DNA of 64,000 bases from Gammaproteobacteria bacterium (GTDB taxonomy: Bacteria; Pseudomonadota; Gammaproteobacteria; UBA6429; Thiohalophilaceae): positions 29,808 to 93,807 of the forward strand of contig JAHECZ010000005.1 in the NCBI GenBank assembly GCA_024641475.1. Direction: 5' to 3'. The notes below the pieces were generated by a model that searched no databases, had not been told where the DNA came from, and was given only the letters and a program-made list of their open reading frames with translations. A program made the translations under genes and the position numbers. Numbering within the stretch: the first letter of the stretch is position 1; every line of letters begins with the position of its first letter. Below, in pieces: positions 37,455 to 48,967 of this stretch.

Positions 37455-38799
37455 CTTCAATTGGACACTGGAACGTATAGCATCTGCTGTTGATGCCAAC
37501 CTGTTAGGTACCAGCGCAGCCATTAACGGTGTCAGTACCGATACGCGCACGATTAAGTCTGGCGAATTATTTATCGCGTTACATGGTCCGAACTTCGATG
37601 CGCATGAATTTGTTGCTTTGGCTGTGCAACAGGGTGCAGCTGCAGTACTTGTCGAACGGCAGGTGAATGTTCCGGTGCCACAACTCGTGGTTGACGATGC
37701 GCGTCTGGCTCTGGGAAAACTGGCGTCTGCATGGCGGCAGCAATTTAATATTCCCGTGATTGCGATTACCGGCAGCAATGGGAAAACCACCGTGAAGGAA
37801 ATGCTGGCGTCGATCTGCGCGCAACGCGGAGAGGTTTTATACACACGTGGTAATTTGAATAATGACATCGGTGTACCGCTGACACTGTTGCAGATCAATC
37901 AATCGCATGATTTTGCGGTGATTGAACTGGGAGCCAATCATGCGGGTGAAATCGCATATCTGACACAACTGGTAAAGCCTGATGTGGCGTTGATCAACAA
38001 TGCCGGCCCGGCACATCTGGAAGGTTTTGGCAGCCTCGCTGGCGTGGCGCAGGCCAAGGGTGAAATATACGGTGGTTTGGCCGCAAACGGGATTGGCATT
38101 GTGAATGCAGATGATGCTTTTGCAACGTTATGGCGTAAATTGTGTGGCCAACATTCCGTTATCGACTTTGGCATAAATAACACGGCAAAAATAACTGCGC
38201 AGTGGACTGTATCGACATCAGGTAGTCACGTGCATGTAAATACTCCGCAAGGTAATTGCGAAGTGCAGTTGCGATTGCTGGGGCTGCACAATGTCATGAA
38301 TGCACTGGCTGCCAGTGCAGCAGCCTGTGCAATAGGCTGTACCGCCGAACAAATCAAACTTGGACTGGAAGCAGTGATGCCGGTCAAGGGGCGTTTACAA
38401 CTCAAATCCGGCAAACGCGGTAGTCGCATTATCGATGACACCTATAACGCCAATCCGGTTTCATTCAAGGCGGCGTTGGATGTTCTGAAGGTATTTCCGG
38501 GGCAACATTATGTGGCTCTGGGAGATATGGGCGAATTGGGTCCTGATACAGAAAAATTGCATCGTGACGTTGGTGTCTATGCGCAATCCTGCGATGTGCA
38601 ACATTTGTATACCGTCGGGATGTTTGGCCGATTTGCGGCAGAAGGGTTTGGCAAGCAGGCACAAGTCTTTACGGAGCAACCGCAATTAATCTCGGCACTG
38701 GCAGCGGAATTGTCCAGTGATGTCACGTTGTTAGTGAAAGGTTCGCGTTCGGCGCACATGGAAAATGTCGTCAATGCGTTAACACAAACAGAGGGCTGA
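37444..38799 (+). CDS. murF: UDP-MurNAc-tripeptide D-Ala-D-Ala ligase MurF
   Basis: 451-residue Mur ligase that adds D-Ala-D-Ala, completing the pentapeptide. '[15 protein letters not shown]' is the ATP loop, and '[15 protein letters not shown]' and '[15 protein letters not shown]' are MurF signatures. The track begins 34 codons upstream inside murE. The ATG at 37444 gives the normal N-terminus and length (E. coli 452). It overlaps the murE end by 11 nt. Confidence 0.97.
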   Translation: MSLNFNWTLERIASAVDANLLGTSAAINGVSTDTRTIKSGELFIALHGPNFDAHEFVALAVQQGAAAVLVERQVNVPVPQLVVDDARLALGKLASAWRQQFNIPVIAITGSNGKTTVKEMLASICAQRGEVLYTRGNLNNDIGVPLTLLQINQSHDFAVIELGANHAGEIAYLTQLVKPDVALINNAGPAHLEGFGSLAGVAQAKGEIYGGLAANGIGIVNADDAFATLWRKLCGQHSVIDFGINNTAKITAQWTVSTSGSHVHVNTPQGNCEVQLRLLGLHNVMNALAASAAACAIGCTAEQIKLGLEAVMPVKGRLQLKSGKRGSRIIDDTYNANPVSFKAALDVLKVFPGQHYVALGDMGELGPDTEKLHRDVGVYAQSCDVQHLYTVGMFGRFAAEGFGKQAQVFTEQPQLISALAAELSSDVTLLVKGSRSAHMENVVNALTQTEG

Positions 38800-38804
38800 G
38801 TAAG

Positions 38805-39890
38805 GTGTTATTTCATTTAGCGGATTATCTGGAAAAATATTACAGTGGATTTAACGTGTTTGGGTATTTAACCTTTCGCGCCATCCTGGGCGTGCTAACT
38901 GCCTTGGTTATTTCATTACTCGTAGGTCCAGCAATGATTCGTAAGCTCAGCACCTACAAAATTGGCCAGACGGTACGCAATGATGGGCCACAATCACATT
39001 TCTCCAAGGCTGGCACGCCAACAATGGGTGGCGCCTTGATTCTGGTAGCGGTCGCTATCAGTACATTATTGTGGGCGGATCTGACCAATCGGCATACCTG
39101 GGTTGTGCTGGCGGTGACATTGGTATTTGGTGTCATTGGTTGGGTCGATGATTACAAAAAATTAATCAAACGTGATTCGCGGGGTTTGATAGCGCGCTAC
39201 AAATATTTTTGGCAATCCGTTGGCGCACTGGCGGCTGCATTTTTTTTATTCTATACCGCGAAGTTGCCAGGCGAGACAGCTTTAATCGTACCGTTGTTTA
39301 AAACCGTGGCAATTCCGCTAAGCGCGCCGATATTCATTTTATTAGCCTATTTCGTCATTGTGGGCACCAGTAATGCCGTGAATCTCACCGACGGTCTTGA
39401 CGGTCTGGCAATCATGCCGACGGTCATGGTTGGCGGGGCATTAGGAATCTTTGCTTACGTCGCTGGTCACAAGGCGTTTGCGACTTATCTGGCGATTCCG
39501 CACATACCGGGTATCGGCGAGTTAGCCATTTTTTGTGGTGCATTGGTCGGAGCTGGATTGGGATTTCTGTGGTTCAACACCTACCCTGCACAAGTATTCA
39601 TGGGTGATGTCGGCGCCTTGGCTTTGGGTGCCGCCTTGGGTGTGGTTGCCGTGATGGTGCGACAGGAATTGGTGTTGTTCATCATGGGCGGTGTATTTGT
39701 TATGGAAACCGTGTCGGTGATCTTGCAGGTGGCATCATTCAAATTAACCGGTAAACGGATATTTCGTATGGCACCGATTCATCACCATTTTGAATTGAAA
39801 GGTTGGCCGGAACCACGCGTGATTGTGCGCTTCTGGATCATCACGGTGATTCTGGTATTGGTTGGTTTGGCTACGCTGAAGATTCGCTAA
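38805..39890 (+). CDS. mraY: Phospho-MurNAc-pentapeptide translocase MraY
   Basis: 361-residue, roughly ten-helix membrane enzyme that makes lipid I. Start is GTG at 38805, giving '[19 protein letters not shown]', collinear with E. coli MraY. Catalytic aspartates are seen in '[10 protein letters not shown]', '[16 protein letters not shown]' and '[12 protein letters not shown]'. '[16 protein letters not shown]' is the conserved loop. Starts 5 nt after murF. Confidence 0.97.
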   Translation: MLFHLADYLEKYYSGFNVFGYLTFRAILGVLTALVISLLVGPAMIRKLSTYKIGQTVRNDGPQSHFSKAGTPTMGGALILVAVAISTLLWADLTNRHTWVVLAVTLVFGVIGWVDDYKKLIKRDSRGLIARYKYFWQSVGALAAAFFLFYTAKLPGETALIVPLFKTVAIPLSAPIFILLAYFVIVGTSNAVNLTDGLDGLAIMPTVMVGGALGIFAYVAGHKAFATYLAIPHIPGIGELAIFCGALVGAGLGFLWFNTYPAQVFMGDVGALALGAALGVVAVMVRQELVLFIMGGVFVMETVSVILQVASFKLTGKRIFRMAPIHHHFELKGWPEPRVIVRFWIITVILVLVGLATLKIR

Positions 39891-39899
39891 ACGGATTAA

Positions 39900-41291
39900 A
39901 TGATGCAAACAGCGACACACAAACATGATTCGGTAAACTGCCCGCAAATATTTGCGGGTAAGCGGGTCATGGTTGTTGGCTTGGGTAAGACAGGATTATC
40001 CGTGGTGCGGTTCCTGCAACAACGTGGTGTACAGTTTGCTGTTGCGGACAGTCGCGTACATCCGCCTGGTTTGAAAGATATGCAGGAGGATTTCCCGGAT
40101 GTGCCGATCTTTCTCGGTGAATTTGATCCGCAGGTATTTGCCAGTATCGATACCCTGGTAGTGAGCCCTGGCATTGCTATATCGACGCCCGTGATAGCTG
40201 CGTGTGCGCAACGTGGTGCAGAAATAATTGGTGACGTGGAAATATTTGCACGTTGTGTGCAGAAACCTGTTATCGCCATCACTGGATCGAATGGTAAAAG
40301 TACGGTGACAACATTGGTTGCTGAAATGGTACGTCAGTCGGATCGCCGGGTTGCGGCTGGGGCCAACCTGGGTATTCCCGCATTGGATTTGCTGGAACAA
40401 GATCCGGATATTTATGTGCTGGAACTGTCCAGCTTTCAGTTGGAGACCACGCATTCGTTGAACGCCAGTGCCAGCACGATTTTGAATCTTAGTGAAGATC
40501 ATATGGATCGTTATGACACTATTAAAGAATATGTTGCCGCCAAGGCGAAGATATTTGCCGGGAATGGCACGATAGTGAGCAATGATGATGATCCGCTGGT
40601 CAGTGCGTTAGTGAAATCACAGGCGAAGAACCGCAAAGTGTTGCACTTCAAACTGGCCACCCCACAAAGTAAAACAGAATTTGGCATACGGCGTGTCGCC
40701 GACCAGGACTGGCTGGCACATGCAGATGAAGAGATATTGCCGGTAGCGGCAATGCAAATCAAAGGTCAACATAATGTAGCGAATGCGCTGGCGGCGCTTG
40801 CTTTAGGTGTCGCCATGGAACTACCTCTGCACGCCATGCAAAACGCATTACAACAATTCCCTGGGTTGCCACATCGCAGTCAATGGATACTCGAGAAAGA
40901 TGGAGTCAATTGGTACAACGATTCCAAGGGCACGAACGTCGGCGCCTCGTTAGCGGCGATTGCCGGTATTCCAGCCAATAAATTGATTGTAATACTAGGT
41001 GGTTTGGGCAAAGAGCAGGATTTCACACCGCTGCGTGCACCGTTGCAACAACGCGCTCGACATGTCTTATTGATCGGTAAAGATGCCCCACTGATTGCCA
41101 AAACCCTGGGTGACACTATTCCACAAAGTTTCGTCCAAGATTTGGATGAGGCGATTCATCAGGCAAGGCAACTGGCGCAATCCGGTGATGCCGTATTGCT
41201 TTCACCCGCGTGCGCGAGTTTTGACATGTTCAGTGGTTATGAACAGCGTGGCGAAATATTCATGCAACGTGTAAAGGTGCTGTTGGCATGA
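39900..41291 (+). CDS. murD: UDP-MurNAc-L-alanine D-glutamate ligase MurD
   Basis: 463-residue Mur ligase that adds D-Glu as the second stem residue. 'VVGLGKTGLSVVRFL' is the N-terminal UDP-binding loop, '[18 protein letters not shown]' the ATP loop and 'WYNDSKGTNVGASLAAI' the C-domain signature. Near the end, 'LLSPACASFDMFSGYEQRGEIF' is diagnostic of MurD. ATG at 39900 or the next codon; 9 nt after mraY; overlaps ftsW by 4 nt. Confidence 0.97.
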   Translation: MMQTATHKHDSVNCPQIFAGKRVMVVGLGKTGLSVVRFLQQRGVQFAVADSRVHPPGLKDMQEDFPDVPIFLGEFDPQVFASIDTLVVSPGIAISTPVIAACAQRGAEIIGDVEIFARCVQKPVIAITGSNGKSTVTTLVAEMVRQSDRRVAAGANLGIPALDLLEQDPDIYVLELSSFQLETTHSLNASASTILNLSEDHMDRYDTIKEYVAAKAKIFAGNGTIVSNDDDPLVSALVKSQAKNRKVLHFKLATPQSKTEFGIRRVADQDWLAHADEEILPVAAMQIKGQHNVANALAALALGVAMELPLHAMQNALQQFPGLPHRSQWILEKDGVNWYNDSKGTNVGASLAAIAGIPANKLIVILGGLGKEQDFTPLRAPLQQRARHVLLIGKDAPLIAKTLGDTIPQSFVQDLDEAIHQARQLAQSGDAVLLSPACASFDMFSGYEQRGEIFMQRVKVLLA

Positions 41292-42490
41292 AATCTGATA
41301 TGACAATGTATCTACATAATGCCTGGAACGACGATGCAGCGCAGGGTGAAGCACCCTGGCCAATAGATTACTGGTTGTTGGGCAGCAGTATCATGCTGCT
41401 CATTCTGGGGCTGATTATGGTTGGCTCTGCATCAGTATCCGTCGCAGAAAAACAGGTTGGTGATCCATTTTATTTTTTATGGCGGCAATTGATGTTTACC
41501 GGTGTAGGCGTCTTCACCACAATGGCCGTAGTACGTATTCCGTTGCGTGTGTGGGGATCACTTGGATTGGTGATGATGATCATTAGCGTTGGGTTATTGC
41601 TAATGGTGTTCATTCCTGGATTGGGACGCACTGTAAATGGCAGTGCCCGTTGGGTGAGTCTGGCTGGATTTAACATGCAGCCATCCGAGATTGTGAAATT
41701 ATTCTGCGTATTGTATATGGCGGGTTATCTGGTACGTCATGAAGAAGCGGTTAAACAAAGTCTGGGCGGCTTTATTCGGCCACTCTTGTTGCTCATGGTA
41801 TTGATCGTGTTGTTATTGCTGGAACCGGATTTTGGTTCGGCGGCGGTCTTGATTGTTACTGTTGTTGGCATGTTGTGGTTAGGTGGTGTGCCGGCATCAC
41901 GCTTCACAGTATTGATGGGGCTGGCAGTCGCGCTGTTATCAGCATTGGCCTTGGGATCGCATTATCGTGTGCAACGGCTCATGACATTTATGAATCCCTG
42001 GGATGATCCATTTAACAGTGGCTTCCAATTGACTCAGGCATTGATCGCCTTCGGTCGTGGAGAGTGGTTTGGTGTTGGTTTGGGTGCGAGCGTACAAAAA
42101 TTATTTTATTTGCCGGAAGCACATACGGATTTTTTGTTTGCAGTATTGGCTGAAGAGTTAGGTTTGATGGGCGTGATGGTCGTGATCACTCTGTTTACGA
42201 TATTGGTATTACGCGCATTACGCATCGGCCGTGCCGCCGAACGTCGGGATCGCCCATTTGCTGCGTTTGTGGCCTACGGCATTGGCATCTGGATTGGCTT
42301 GCAGGCGTTTATCAATATGGGCGTGAATATGGGTGTGTTACCCACCAAAGGTTTGACATTACCGTTCATGAGTTATGGTGGTAGCAGCATCGTGGTGATG
42401 TGCATCGCCCTGGGTTTATTGCTACGCGCAGACTATGAAACACGCCGTGATGATCGCCCCACCCAGAGGTCAACATACACGCCATGGTAA
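41288..42490 (+). CDS. ftsW: SEDS peptidoglycan glycosyltransferase FtsW
   Basis: 400-residue SEDS-family membrane protein with about ten helices, the septal glycan polymerase partner of FtsI. Recognised by 'MLLILGLIMVGSASVSVA', 'GSARWVSLAGFNMQPSEIVKLF', 'LLEPDFGSAAVL' (the catalytic Asp region), 'LPEAHTDFLFAVLAEELGL' and 'LPFMSYGGSSIV'. Position between murD and murG distinguishes it from RodA. Overlaps both neighbours. Confidence 0.97.
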   Translation: MKSDMTMYLHNAWNDDAAQGEAPWPIDYWLLGSSIMLLILGLIMVGSASVSVAEKQVGDPFYFLWRQLMFTGVGVFTTMAVVRIPLRVWGSLGLVMMIISVGLLLMVFIPGLGRTVNGSARWVSLAGFNMQPSEIVKLFCVLYMAGYLVRHEEAVKQSLGGFIRPLLLLMVLIVLLLLEPDFGSAAVLIVTVVGMLWLGGVPASRFTVLMGLAVALLSALALGSHYRVQRLMTFMNPWDDPFNSGFQLTQALIAFGRGEWFGVGLGASVQKLFYLPEAHTDFLFAVLAEELGLMGVMVVITLFTILVLRALRIGRAAERRDRPFAAFVAYGIGIWIGLQAFINMGVNMGVLPTKGLTLPFMSYGGSSIVVMCIALGLLLRADYETRRDDRPTQRSTYTPW

Positions 42491-43575
42491 CGAATTCTGC
42501 AACGATATTAGTGATGGCTGGCGGTACCGGTGGTCATGTATTCCCGGCATTAGCGGTAGCGCAGGATCTACGCGGACGCGGACATAAGGTGCACTGGTTG
42601 GGAACACGACATGGAATGGAAAATGACATTGTGCCACGTGAAGGATTTCCGATTGAATACCTTAGCGTTAAAGGTTTGCGTGGCAAAGGAATCATGGGTT
42701 GGCTGTTAGCGCCTGGCCGGTTGTTATTGGCTTTGACACAAGCCATACGCATTTGTGTGCGGCTGCAGCCACATGCAGTATTAGGTATGGGCGGATTTGT
42801 CACCGGTCCGGGTGGTTTGGCCAGCTGGTTGTTGCGTCGACCGTTGCTAATTCATGAGCAAAATGCCATACCGGGTTTAACCAATCGCTGGTTAGCACTT
42901 TTTGCCAACCGAGTGCTGCAAGCCTTTCCCGGAAGTTTTAAATCACAGCGTCATGCTGTGGTCACCGGAAATCCAGTGCGACATGGAATTTTAACGATAG
43001 CGGCGACGGCGCAACGCTATCAGGCGCGGCAAGATGCACTGCACCTGTTAGTTATCGGTGGCAGCCTGGGTGCGCAGGCACTAAATGACATGGTTCCTGC
43101 GGCGTTGGCACAACTTGATGTAGACCTCCGCCCAATCGTTTGGCATCAGGCAGGCAAACAAAAGGATCAGGCGACACAAGCGCGTTATAACGAATTCAAG
43201 GTTCCGGCGCGGGTTGTTCCGTTTATAACCGATATGGCGGAAGCCTATAGTTGGGCGGATATTATTATCTGTCGTGCCGGTGCCATGACAATTTCTGAAT
43301 TAAGTAACGTTGGTCTGGCCGCAGTACTGGTGCCATTTCCGCTTGCTGTTGATGATCATCAAACCGCCAATGCACATGTGTTAGCGGATGCCGGTGCAGC
43401 ATTGTTATTACAACAACGTGATTTAACGCCACAGTTATTGGCGTCACAGATGCGTGAGTTATTTTCACAAGGTCGACCACGTTTGCTGGCAATGGCTGAA
43501 GCAGCACGTAAATTGGCTAAACCCGATGCAACCAAAGTAGTTGCCGATCATGTCGTTGAGGTGATGCATGACTAA
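42484..43575 (+). CDS. murG: UDP-GlcNAc:lipid I N-acetylglucosaminyltransferase MurG
   Basis: 363-residue GT-B enzyme at the inner face of the membrane that makes lipid II. N-terminal glycine loop '[16 protein letters not shown]', then '[16 protein letters not shown]', '[15 protein letters not shown]', 'HEQNAIPG', and the UDP-GlcNAc site '[12 protein letters not shown]' with '[14 protein letters not shown]'. Overlaps ftsW by 7 nt and murC by 8 nt. Confidence 0.97.
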   Translation: MVTNSATILVMAGGTGGHVFPALAVAQDLRGRGHKVHWLGTRHGMENDIVPREGFPIEYLSVKGLRGKGIMGWLLAPGRLLLALTQAIRICVRLQPHAVLGMGGFVTGPGGLASWLLRRPLLIHEQNAIPGLTNRWLALFANRVLQAFPGSFKSQRHAVVTGNPVRHGILTIAATAQRYQARQDALHLLVIGGSLGAQALNDMVPAALAQLDVDLRPIVWHQAGKQKDQATQARYNEFKVPARVVPFITDMAEAYSWADIIICRAGAMTISELSNVGLAAVLVPFPLAVDDHQTANAHVLADAGAALLLQQRDLTPQLLASQMRELFSQGRPRLLAMAEAARKLAKPDATKVVADHVVEVMHD

Positions 43576-45019
43576 AGTGAAACGACGCAAGGCAGATACG
43601 GTAGTACATCATACTGAACCTGGTATGGGTCGAATCCGGCGAATTCATTTTGTCGGTATCGGTGGTGTTGGCATGGGTGGCATTGCCGAAGTGATGTTGA
43701 ATCTCGGTTACCAGGTAAGTGGTTCGGATAAGCAGAGTAATGCCATGACACAACGGCTCGAATCAATGGGTGCCACGATTAATATTGGTCATGCGAGTGA
43801 ATATGTCAGTGACTGCGAGGTCGTGGTTATCTCCAGTGCCGTGCATAACGATAACCCGGAAGTTATTGCAGCACATCAACAACGCATACCGGTTATTCCA
43901 CGTGCAGAAATGCTTGCTGAGTTGATGCGCTTCCGCTATGGCATTGCCATTGCCGGAACTCATGGTAAGACTACCACAACGAGTCTGGTTGCCAGCATTC
44001 TCGCCGAAGGGGGAGTGGATCCGACATTTGTGATTGGTGGTCGGCTGAATAGCGCGGGCACCAATGCACGCCTGGGCACCGGACGATATCTGGTTGCCGA
44101 AGCCGACGAAAGTGATGCATCATTTTTATTGTTACAACCGATGATCGCCATCGTTACTAACATTGATGCCGATCACATGGATACCTACGGCGGTGACTTC
44201 GACAAGCTGCGGCATACATTTATTGATTTCCTGCATCATTTGCCTTTCTATGGTTTGGCAGTGTTGTGTATTGATGATGCCAATGTCTGCTCAATTCTGG
44301 ATGATGTGACCCGGCCAATTTTGACATATGGATTCTCAGGAGAAGCGGATCTCTATGCCTATGACATCGAGCAACATGAATTTACGTCGCGTTTTAAGCT
44401 GGCAATTCGTGGGCAGGATCAACCACTCGCCATTACATTAAATTTGCCGGGTAAACACAATGTCCTCAACGCCACCGCAGCGGTCGCTGTGGCATTACAA
44501 ATTGGCATTGCACCGCAAGCCATTGCCAAAGCCCTGGGTGAGTTCCAGGGAATCGGGCGACGTTTCCATCGTTATGCCGATATCGAGTTACCTGGCAAAC
44601 GTATCCTGCATATTGATGATTATGGTCATCATCCGACGGAAGTCACTGCTGTAATTCGTGCCATACGTGATGGCTGGCCAAATAAACGTCTGGTGTTGGC
44701 CTTTCAGCCACATCGTTATACACGCACACGCGATTTGTTTGAGGATTTTTCTATTGCGTTATCCGAAGTCGATGAATTGATTTTGCTGGATGTCTATCCA
44801 GCGGGAGAAACGCCGATTAGTGGTGCCGATGGCCGAACACTGGCACGAGCGATTCGACATCGTGGTCAGGTAGATCCGGTATTTGTCGAACAAGTAGAGC
44901 AATTACCGCATGCATTGGCGCCAGTATTACATGACGGCGATATTTTAGTGACGCTAGGTGCAGGCAATATCGGCGCGATGGCGGCGAAGTTACAGCAACA
45001 AATGAGCGATCAGCCATGA
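43568..45019 (+). CDS. murC: UDP-MurNAc L-alanine ligase MurC
   Basis: 483-residue Mur ligase adding the first stem residue. '[18 protein letters not shown]' is the UDP-MurNAc loop, '[18 protein letters not shown]' the ATP loop, and '[14 protein letters not shown]' and '[16 protein letters not shown]' are MurC signatures. An N-terminal extension of about 20 basic residues precedes the first domain. murB starts 10 nt after its stop. Confidence 0.97.
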   Translation: MTKVKRRKADTVVHHTEPGMGRIRRIHFVGIGGVGMGGIAEVMLNLGYQVSGSDKQSNAMTQRLESMGATINIGHASEYVSDCEVVVISSAVHNDNPEVIAAHQQRIPVIPRAEMLAELMRFRYGIAIAGTHGKTTTTSLVASILAEGGVDPTFVIGGRLNSAGTNARLGTGRYLVAEADESDASFLLLQPMIAIVTNIDADHMDTYGGDFDKLRHTFIDFLHHLPFYGLAVLCIDDANVCSILDDVTRPILTYGFSGEADLYAYDIEQHEFTSRFKLAIRGQDQPLAITLNLPGKHNVLNATAAVAVALQIGIAPQAIAKALGEFQGIGRRFHRYADIELPGKRILHIDDYGHHPTEVTAVIRAIRDGWPNKRLVLAFQPHRYTRTRDLFEDFSIALSEVDELILLDVYPAGETPISGADGRTLARAIRHRGQVDPVFVEQVEQLPHALAPVLHDGDILVTLGAGNIGAMAAKLQQQMSDQP

Positions 45020-45029
45020 CAGGCACAAC

Positions 45030-45938
45030 ATGAGATCCATGGCAATGACAACAACGACAACATGGCGTGGTGTTTTGCGGGAAAATGAAAATTTATCCCG
45101 GCATACATCCTGGCGCGTAGGTGGTCCAGTGGCGCGTTTTTATCAGCCTGCCGACATTGCAGATCTGGCCGTATTTCTCCAGGAACTGACTCCACAGGAA
45201 ACGCTGCATTGGATTGGTTTGGGAAGTAATTTATTAGTCCGCGATGGTGGCTTGCATGGCACAGTGATCTGTACCAGTGGAGTGCTAAGTGATATTCGTG
45301 TGCAACCACATCAGCAAGTGTATGTCGAAGCCGGTGTGGCGTGTCCCAAGGTTGCAAAGTTTTGTGCGAAGCATAATTTGGTCGGTGCAGAATTCTTATG
45401 TGGTATTCCGGGAACGATGGGTGGCGCACTCGCAATGAATGCCGGTGCATTTGGCGGTGAAACCTGGCAACTCGTGACAAATGTACAGACAATCGATCGT
45501 CAGGGAGTGCTGCACACACGTACACCGCAGGATTATCAAATTGCATATCGTCATGTAAGCGGGCCGCAAAGTGAATGGTTTGTTGCAACGACGTTGCAAC
45601 TGCAGCACGGCGATGGCAAGGCCAGCGCGGCACAACAAAAAGCACTGCTGGCAAAACGCGGGGCGAGCCAACCTACGCAACAACCCAATGCCGGTTCGGT
45701 GTTTCGTAATCCGGCTGGAGATTATGCAGCACGTTTGATTGAACAATGCGGATTAAAAGGCTTCTGTATCGGCGGTGCCTGTGTGTCTGATAAGCACGCT
45801 AATTTTATTGTCAACGTGGGTACGGCGACGGCGGGCGATATTGAAGCGCTAATTAATAAAGTCCGTGACACAGTATTGAAGGAAACGGGCGTGAAATTAC
45901 AACAAGAAGTACATATCGTCGGCGAGGCGCGAGTGTGA
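45030..45938 (+). CDS. murB: UDP-N-acetylenolpyruvoylglucosamine reductase MurB
   Basis: 302-residue flavoenzyme that reduces enolpyruvyl-UDP-GlcNAc to UDP-MurNAc, following MurA. 'HTSWRVGGPVARFYQP' and 'GLGSNLLVRDGGL' bind FAD, and 'GIPGTMGGALAMNAGAFG' is a core motif. 'NAGSVFRNPAGDYAARLIEQCGLKG' holds the catalytic Ser; this compact C-terminus is the type II MurB form, shorter than E. coli. Three in-frame ATGs occur in the first six codons; the first is kept. Confidence 0.96.
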   Translation: MRSMAMTTTTTWRGVLRENENLSRHTSWRVGGPVARFYQPADIADLAVFLQELTPQETLHWIGLGSNLLVRDGGLHGTVICTSGVLSDIRVQPHQQVYVEAGVACPKVAKFCAKHNLVGAEFLCGIPGTMGGALAMNAGAFGGETWQLVTNVQTIDRQGVLHTRTPQDYQIAYRHVSGPQSEWFVATTLQLQHGDGKASAAQQKALLAKRGASQPTQQPNAGSVFRNPAGDYAARLIEQCGLKGFCIGGACVSDKHANFIVNVGTATAGDIEALINKVRDTVLKETGVKLQQEVHIVGEARV

Positions 45939-46921
45939 TGGCTATTACTAAGCAAACAAATTATCCAGCTGATCCCGTTGCGTTCGGTAAGGTTGCCGTA
46001 ATGCTGGGCGGCTGGTCATCTGAGCGCGAAGTTTCACTCAAGAGTGGTGCGGCTGTATTAAATGCATTGCAACAACGTGGTGTTGATGCTCACGGTATCG
46101 ATGTACAGCGTGAAACGATCCTGACGGAATTGCAACGGCAAAAATTTGATCGTGTATTCATAATTCTGCATGGCAAAGGTGGCGAGGATGGTGTGATACA
46201 GGCCGTGTTGGAAATGTTGGCGATACCCTATACCGGGAGCGGTGTGCTCGCATCTGCATTGGCAATGGATAAGCTGCGAACCAAACAATTACTGCAAGGT
46301 ATCGGCCTGCCGACCCCCGCTTATTTAGTGCTCGAAAACGATTTTGATCCTGAATATGTAGCGGCAACCTTGGGCCTGCCCATTATGATCAAACCAGCAC
46401 TGGAAGGTTCCAGCATCGGTATGACCAAAGCGGAGAAAGTTGAGCAATTAATGCCTGCATATCGTGAAGCGGCTAAATATCATGGTGAGGTGATTGCTGA
46501 GCAATGGATTCAGGGCAAGGAATATACCGTGGCAATTCTCGGTGACGAAGTATTGCCGGTGATTCGACTGGAAACGACGCACAGTTTTTATGATTTCTCT
46601 GCCAAATATATTGGCAACGATACCAAATACCATTGCCCTTGTGGATTGAATCAGGAAGAAGAGATGCAGTTGCAACGTCTGGCGCTGGCAACATTTCATG
46701 CTGTGAATGCCAAGGGGTGGGGACGAGTTGACATTTTGTGTGACCAACAAAATCGCCCCTACGTTATCGAAGTTAATACCGTGCCAGGTATGACTGATCA
46801 TAGTCTGGTGCCTATGGCTGCCAAAGCGCAGGGTATCAGCTTCGATGAGCTGGTTTATCGAATTTTGGCTCAAACTTTATCAGTATCGAATGCAACAACC
46901 GGAGGCCCGCATGTTCGCTAA
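45938..46921 (+). CDS. ddl: D-alanine-D-alanine ligase
   Basis: 327-residue ATP-grasp ligase making D-Ala-D-Ala for MurF. 'VAVMLGGWSSEREVSLKSG'-type start (here 'KVAVMLGGWSSEREVSLKSG'), 'LHGKGGEDGVIQAVLEMLAIPYTGSG' and 'IEVNTVPGMTDHSLVPMAAKA' are signatures. The track starts at a GTG at 45935; the ATG at 45938 sharing its A with the murB stop (TGATG) is more likely. Overlaps ftsQ by 11 nt. Confidence 0.96.
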   Translation: MAITKQTNYPADPVAFGKVAVMLGGWSSEREVSLKSGAAVLNALQQRGVDAHGIDVQRETILTELQRQKFDRVFIILHGKGGEDGVIQAVLEMLAIPYTGSGVLASALAMDKLRTKQLLQGIGLPTPAYLVLENDFDPEYVAATLGLPIMIKPALEGSSIGMTKAEKVEQLMPAYREAAKYHGEVIAEQWIQGKEYTVAILGDEVLPVIRLETTHSFYDFSAKYIGNDTKYHCPCGLNQEEEMQLQRLALATFHAVNAKGWGRVDILCDQQNRPYVIEVNTVPGMTDHSLVPMAAKAQGISFDELVYRILAQTLSVSNATTGGPHVR

Positions 46922-47669
46922 AGCGAATGCGCAGGCAATTCTGATGTCGCGCGAAACCGGCGCTATGTTTAACTGGCGTCGGTTGCGTCGAATCATTGTA
47001 ATTTTGTTATTCATGGGTTTCACGGGTTGGTTGGTAAGTAAAGCCCATGATCCACAATCATTACCTGTCAGGCAAATTCATGCCACGGGAATGTTTATCA
47101 AAGTGAATGAACAGATGTTGCGCGATGCGGTTGCCGGTTCAATCGATGGCGGTTATTTCCGAATCGACATGGCTAAAACACAGCAAGTGGTCGAAGCCAT
47201 TTCATGGGTGGATAGTGCCAGTGTGCGTCGCGTCTGGCCTGATACGTTGGCGATTGATGTGCAGGAACAAAAGGCGGTTGCTTATTGGCTGAATGGCGGA
47301 CTTGTCAATGCGCGCGGTGATGTATTTAAACCTGAAAAATCCACTTACCCGACTGGGTTGCCGATGTTTGCAGGCCCCGAAGGTGCGCAGCAACAGGTAT
47401 TGGAGTATTACACTCAGGCAAACACAGTGTTCAGCAAAATGAAATTGATCGTTACCGAAGTGCACATGGATGCACGTCGCGCCCTGACTCTGAAACTCTC
47501 AAATGGGATAGAAGTAATTTTGGGTCGCGAATCGATTCTGGAACGGTTGCAGCGTTTAGAGCGAGTCTATGCAAAAGTGATAACCGGGCATGACGATGCA
47601 ATTACGCGTATTGATATGCGGTACAGCAATGGACTGGCAGTAGGTTGGCGCAAAGCGCCATTGCATTAG
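46911..47669 (+). CDS. ftsQ: Cell division protein FtsQ
   Basis: 252-residue bitopic divisome protein. A short basic cytoplasmic part ('NWRRLRR') and one helix ('IIVILLFMGFTGWLVS') lead into a POTRA domain ('LPVRQIHATGMFIKVNEQMLRDAV') and the FtsQ domain ('ISWVDSASVRRVWPDTLAIDVQEQKAVAYW'). The track start lies 22 codons upstream in ddl. The ATG at 46911 has a GGAGG 6 nt before it and is clearly better. Confidence 0.95.
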   Translation: MFAKANAQAILMSRETGAMFNWRRLRRIIVILLFMGFTGWLVSKAHDPQSLPVRQIHATGMFIKVNEQMLRDAVAGSIDGGYFRIDMAKTQQVVEAISWVDSASVRRVWPDTLAIDVQEQKAVAYWLNGGLVNARGDVFKPEKSTYPTGLPMFAGPEGAQQQVLEYYTQANTVFSKMKLIVTEVHMDARRALTLKLSNGIEVILGRESILERLQRLERVYAKVITGHDDAITRIDMRYSNGLAVGWRKAPLH

Positions 47670-47682
47670 GGTGAGGTGACAT

Positions 47683-48921
47683 ATGGCTACAAAGAAAACT
47701 GAAAAAAATTTAATCGTTGGATTGGATATTGGCACCTCCAAGGTGGTGGCGATTGTCGGTGAAGTTAATTCCGAAAATACGATTGAGATTATCGGTATCG
47801 GCTCGCACCCTTCGCGCGGCCTTAAAAAAGGCGTGGTGGTAAATATCGAATCAACGGTGCAATCCATTCAGCGTGCCGTGGAAGAAGCTGAGTTAATGGC
47901 GGGTTGCCAGATTCATTCGGTATTTGCAGGAATTGCCGGCAGTCATATTCGCAGTCTGAACTCGCATGGCATCGTTGCAATTCGGGACAAAGAGGTGACG
48001 GCGGCAGATGTCGAACGTGTAATCGATGCGGCCCGGGCCGTGGCGATACCTGCGGATCAACGTATTTTGCATATCCTGCCGCAGGAATTTATTGTAGATA
48101 ACCAGGAAGGTGTGCGCGAACCCATCGGTATGTCTGGTGTGCGTCTGGAGGCCAAGGTGCATATGGTCACCGGGGCGGTGAGTGCAGCACAAAATATTAT
48201 CAAATGTGTGCGCCGGTGTGGTTTGGAGGTGGATGATATTATTCTCGAACAACTCGCATCTGCTCAATCAGTGTTAAATGAAGATGAAAAAGAACTGGGT
48301 GTTTGCCTGGTGGATATTGGTGGCGGTACCACTGATATCGCTGTCTTTACAGAAGGTGCAATTCGGCATACCGCTGTTATTCCCATTGCTGGCGATCAAG
48401 TCACTAACGACATAGCAGTGGCTTTGCGCACTCCGACACAAAATGCCGAAGAGATAAAAATCAAATATGCCTGTGCGCTGACTCAACTCGCCAGTCCGGA
48501 AGAAACCATTGAAGTACCCAGTGTCGGTGATCGACCTGCGCGACGTCTGGCGCGACAAACGCTTGCTGAAGTGGTTGAACCTCGCTTCGAAGAATTATTT
48601 ACTCTGGTGCAAGCCGAATTACGCCGTAGCGGCTTTGAAGATCTATGCGCTGCTGGCGTCGTAATTACCGGGGGCAGCTCCAAAATGGAAGGTGTCGTGG
48701 AACTGGCAGAAGAGATATTCCATATGCCAGTACGTCGCGGTGTTCCACAATTTATTTCCGGTTTGGTTGATGTAGTGCGCAATCCAATTTATTCAACTGG
48801 CGTGGGCTTGTTGTTGTTTGGTTATCGCAATCGTGCGATGCGTGATGCCGAGACTCGTATGGGTGGCGGTTGGCAATCTGTAATGCAACGTATGCGGAGT
48901 TGGTTTCAAGGAAATTTTTGA
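47683..48921 (+). CDS. ftsA: Cell division protein FtsA
   Basis: 412-residue actin-like ATPase that tethers FtsZ to the membrane. Nucleotide-site motifs: '[17 protein letters not shown]', '[14 protein letters not shown]' and '[21 protein letters not shown]'. The C-terminal amphipathic helix '[12 protein letters not shown]' is the membrane-targeting sequence. It starts 13 nt after ftsQ; 46 nt separate it from ftsZ. Confidence 0.97.
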   Translation: MATKKTEKNLIVGLDIGTSKVVAIVGEVNSENTIEIIGIGSHPSRGLKKGVVVNIESTVQSIQRAVEEAELMAGCQIHSVFAGIAGSHIRSLNSHGIVAIRDKEVTAADVERVIDAARAVAIPADQRILHILPQEFIVDNQEGVREPIGMSGVRLEAKVHMVTGAVSAAQNIIKCVRRCGLEVDDIILEQLASAQSVLNEDEKELGVCLVDIGGGTTDIAVFTEGAIRHTAVIPIAGDQVTNDIAVALRTPTQNAEEIKIKYACALTQLASPEETIEVPSVGDRPARRLARQTLAEVVEPRFEELFTLVQAELRRSGFEDLCAAGVVITGGSSKMEGVVELAEEIFHMPVRRGVPQFISGLVDVVRNPIYSTGVGLLLFGYRNRAMRDAETRMGGGWQSVMQRMRSWFQGNF

Positions 48922-48967
48922 TCCGGTAACAGGATCTTATTGTTTAACTATGTTGGAGGGTAAATGT

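Noticed and set aside
37092-37898. 268-residue minus-strand ORF
   Set aside because: Antisense to the well-supported murE and murF genes.
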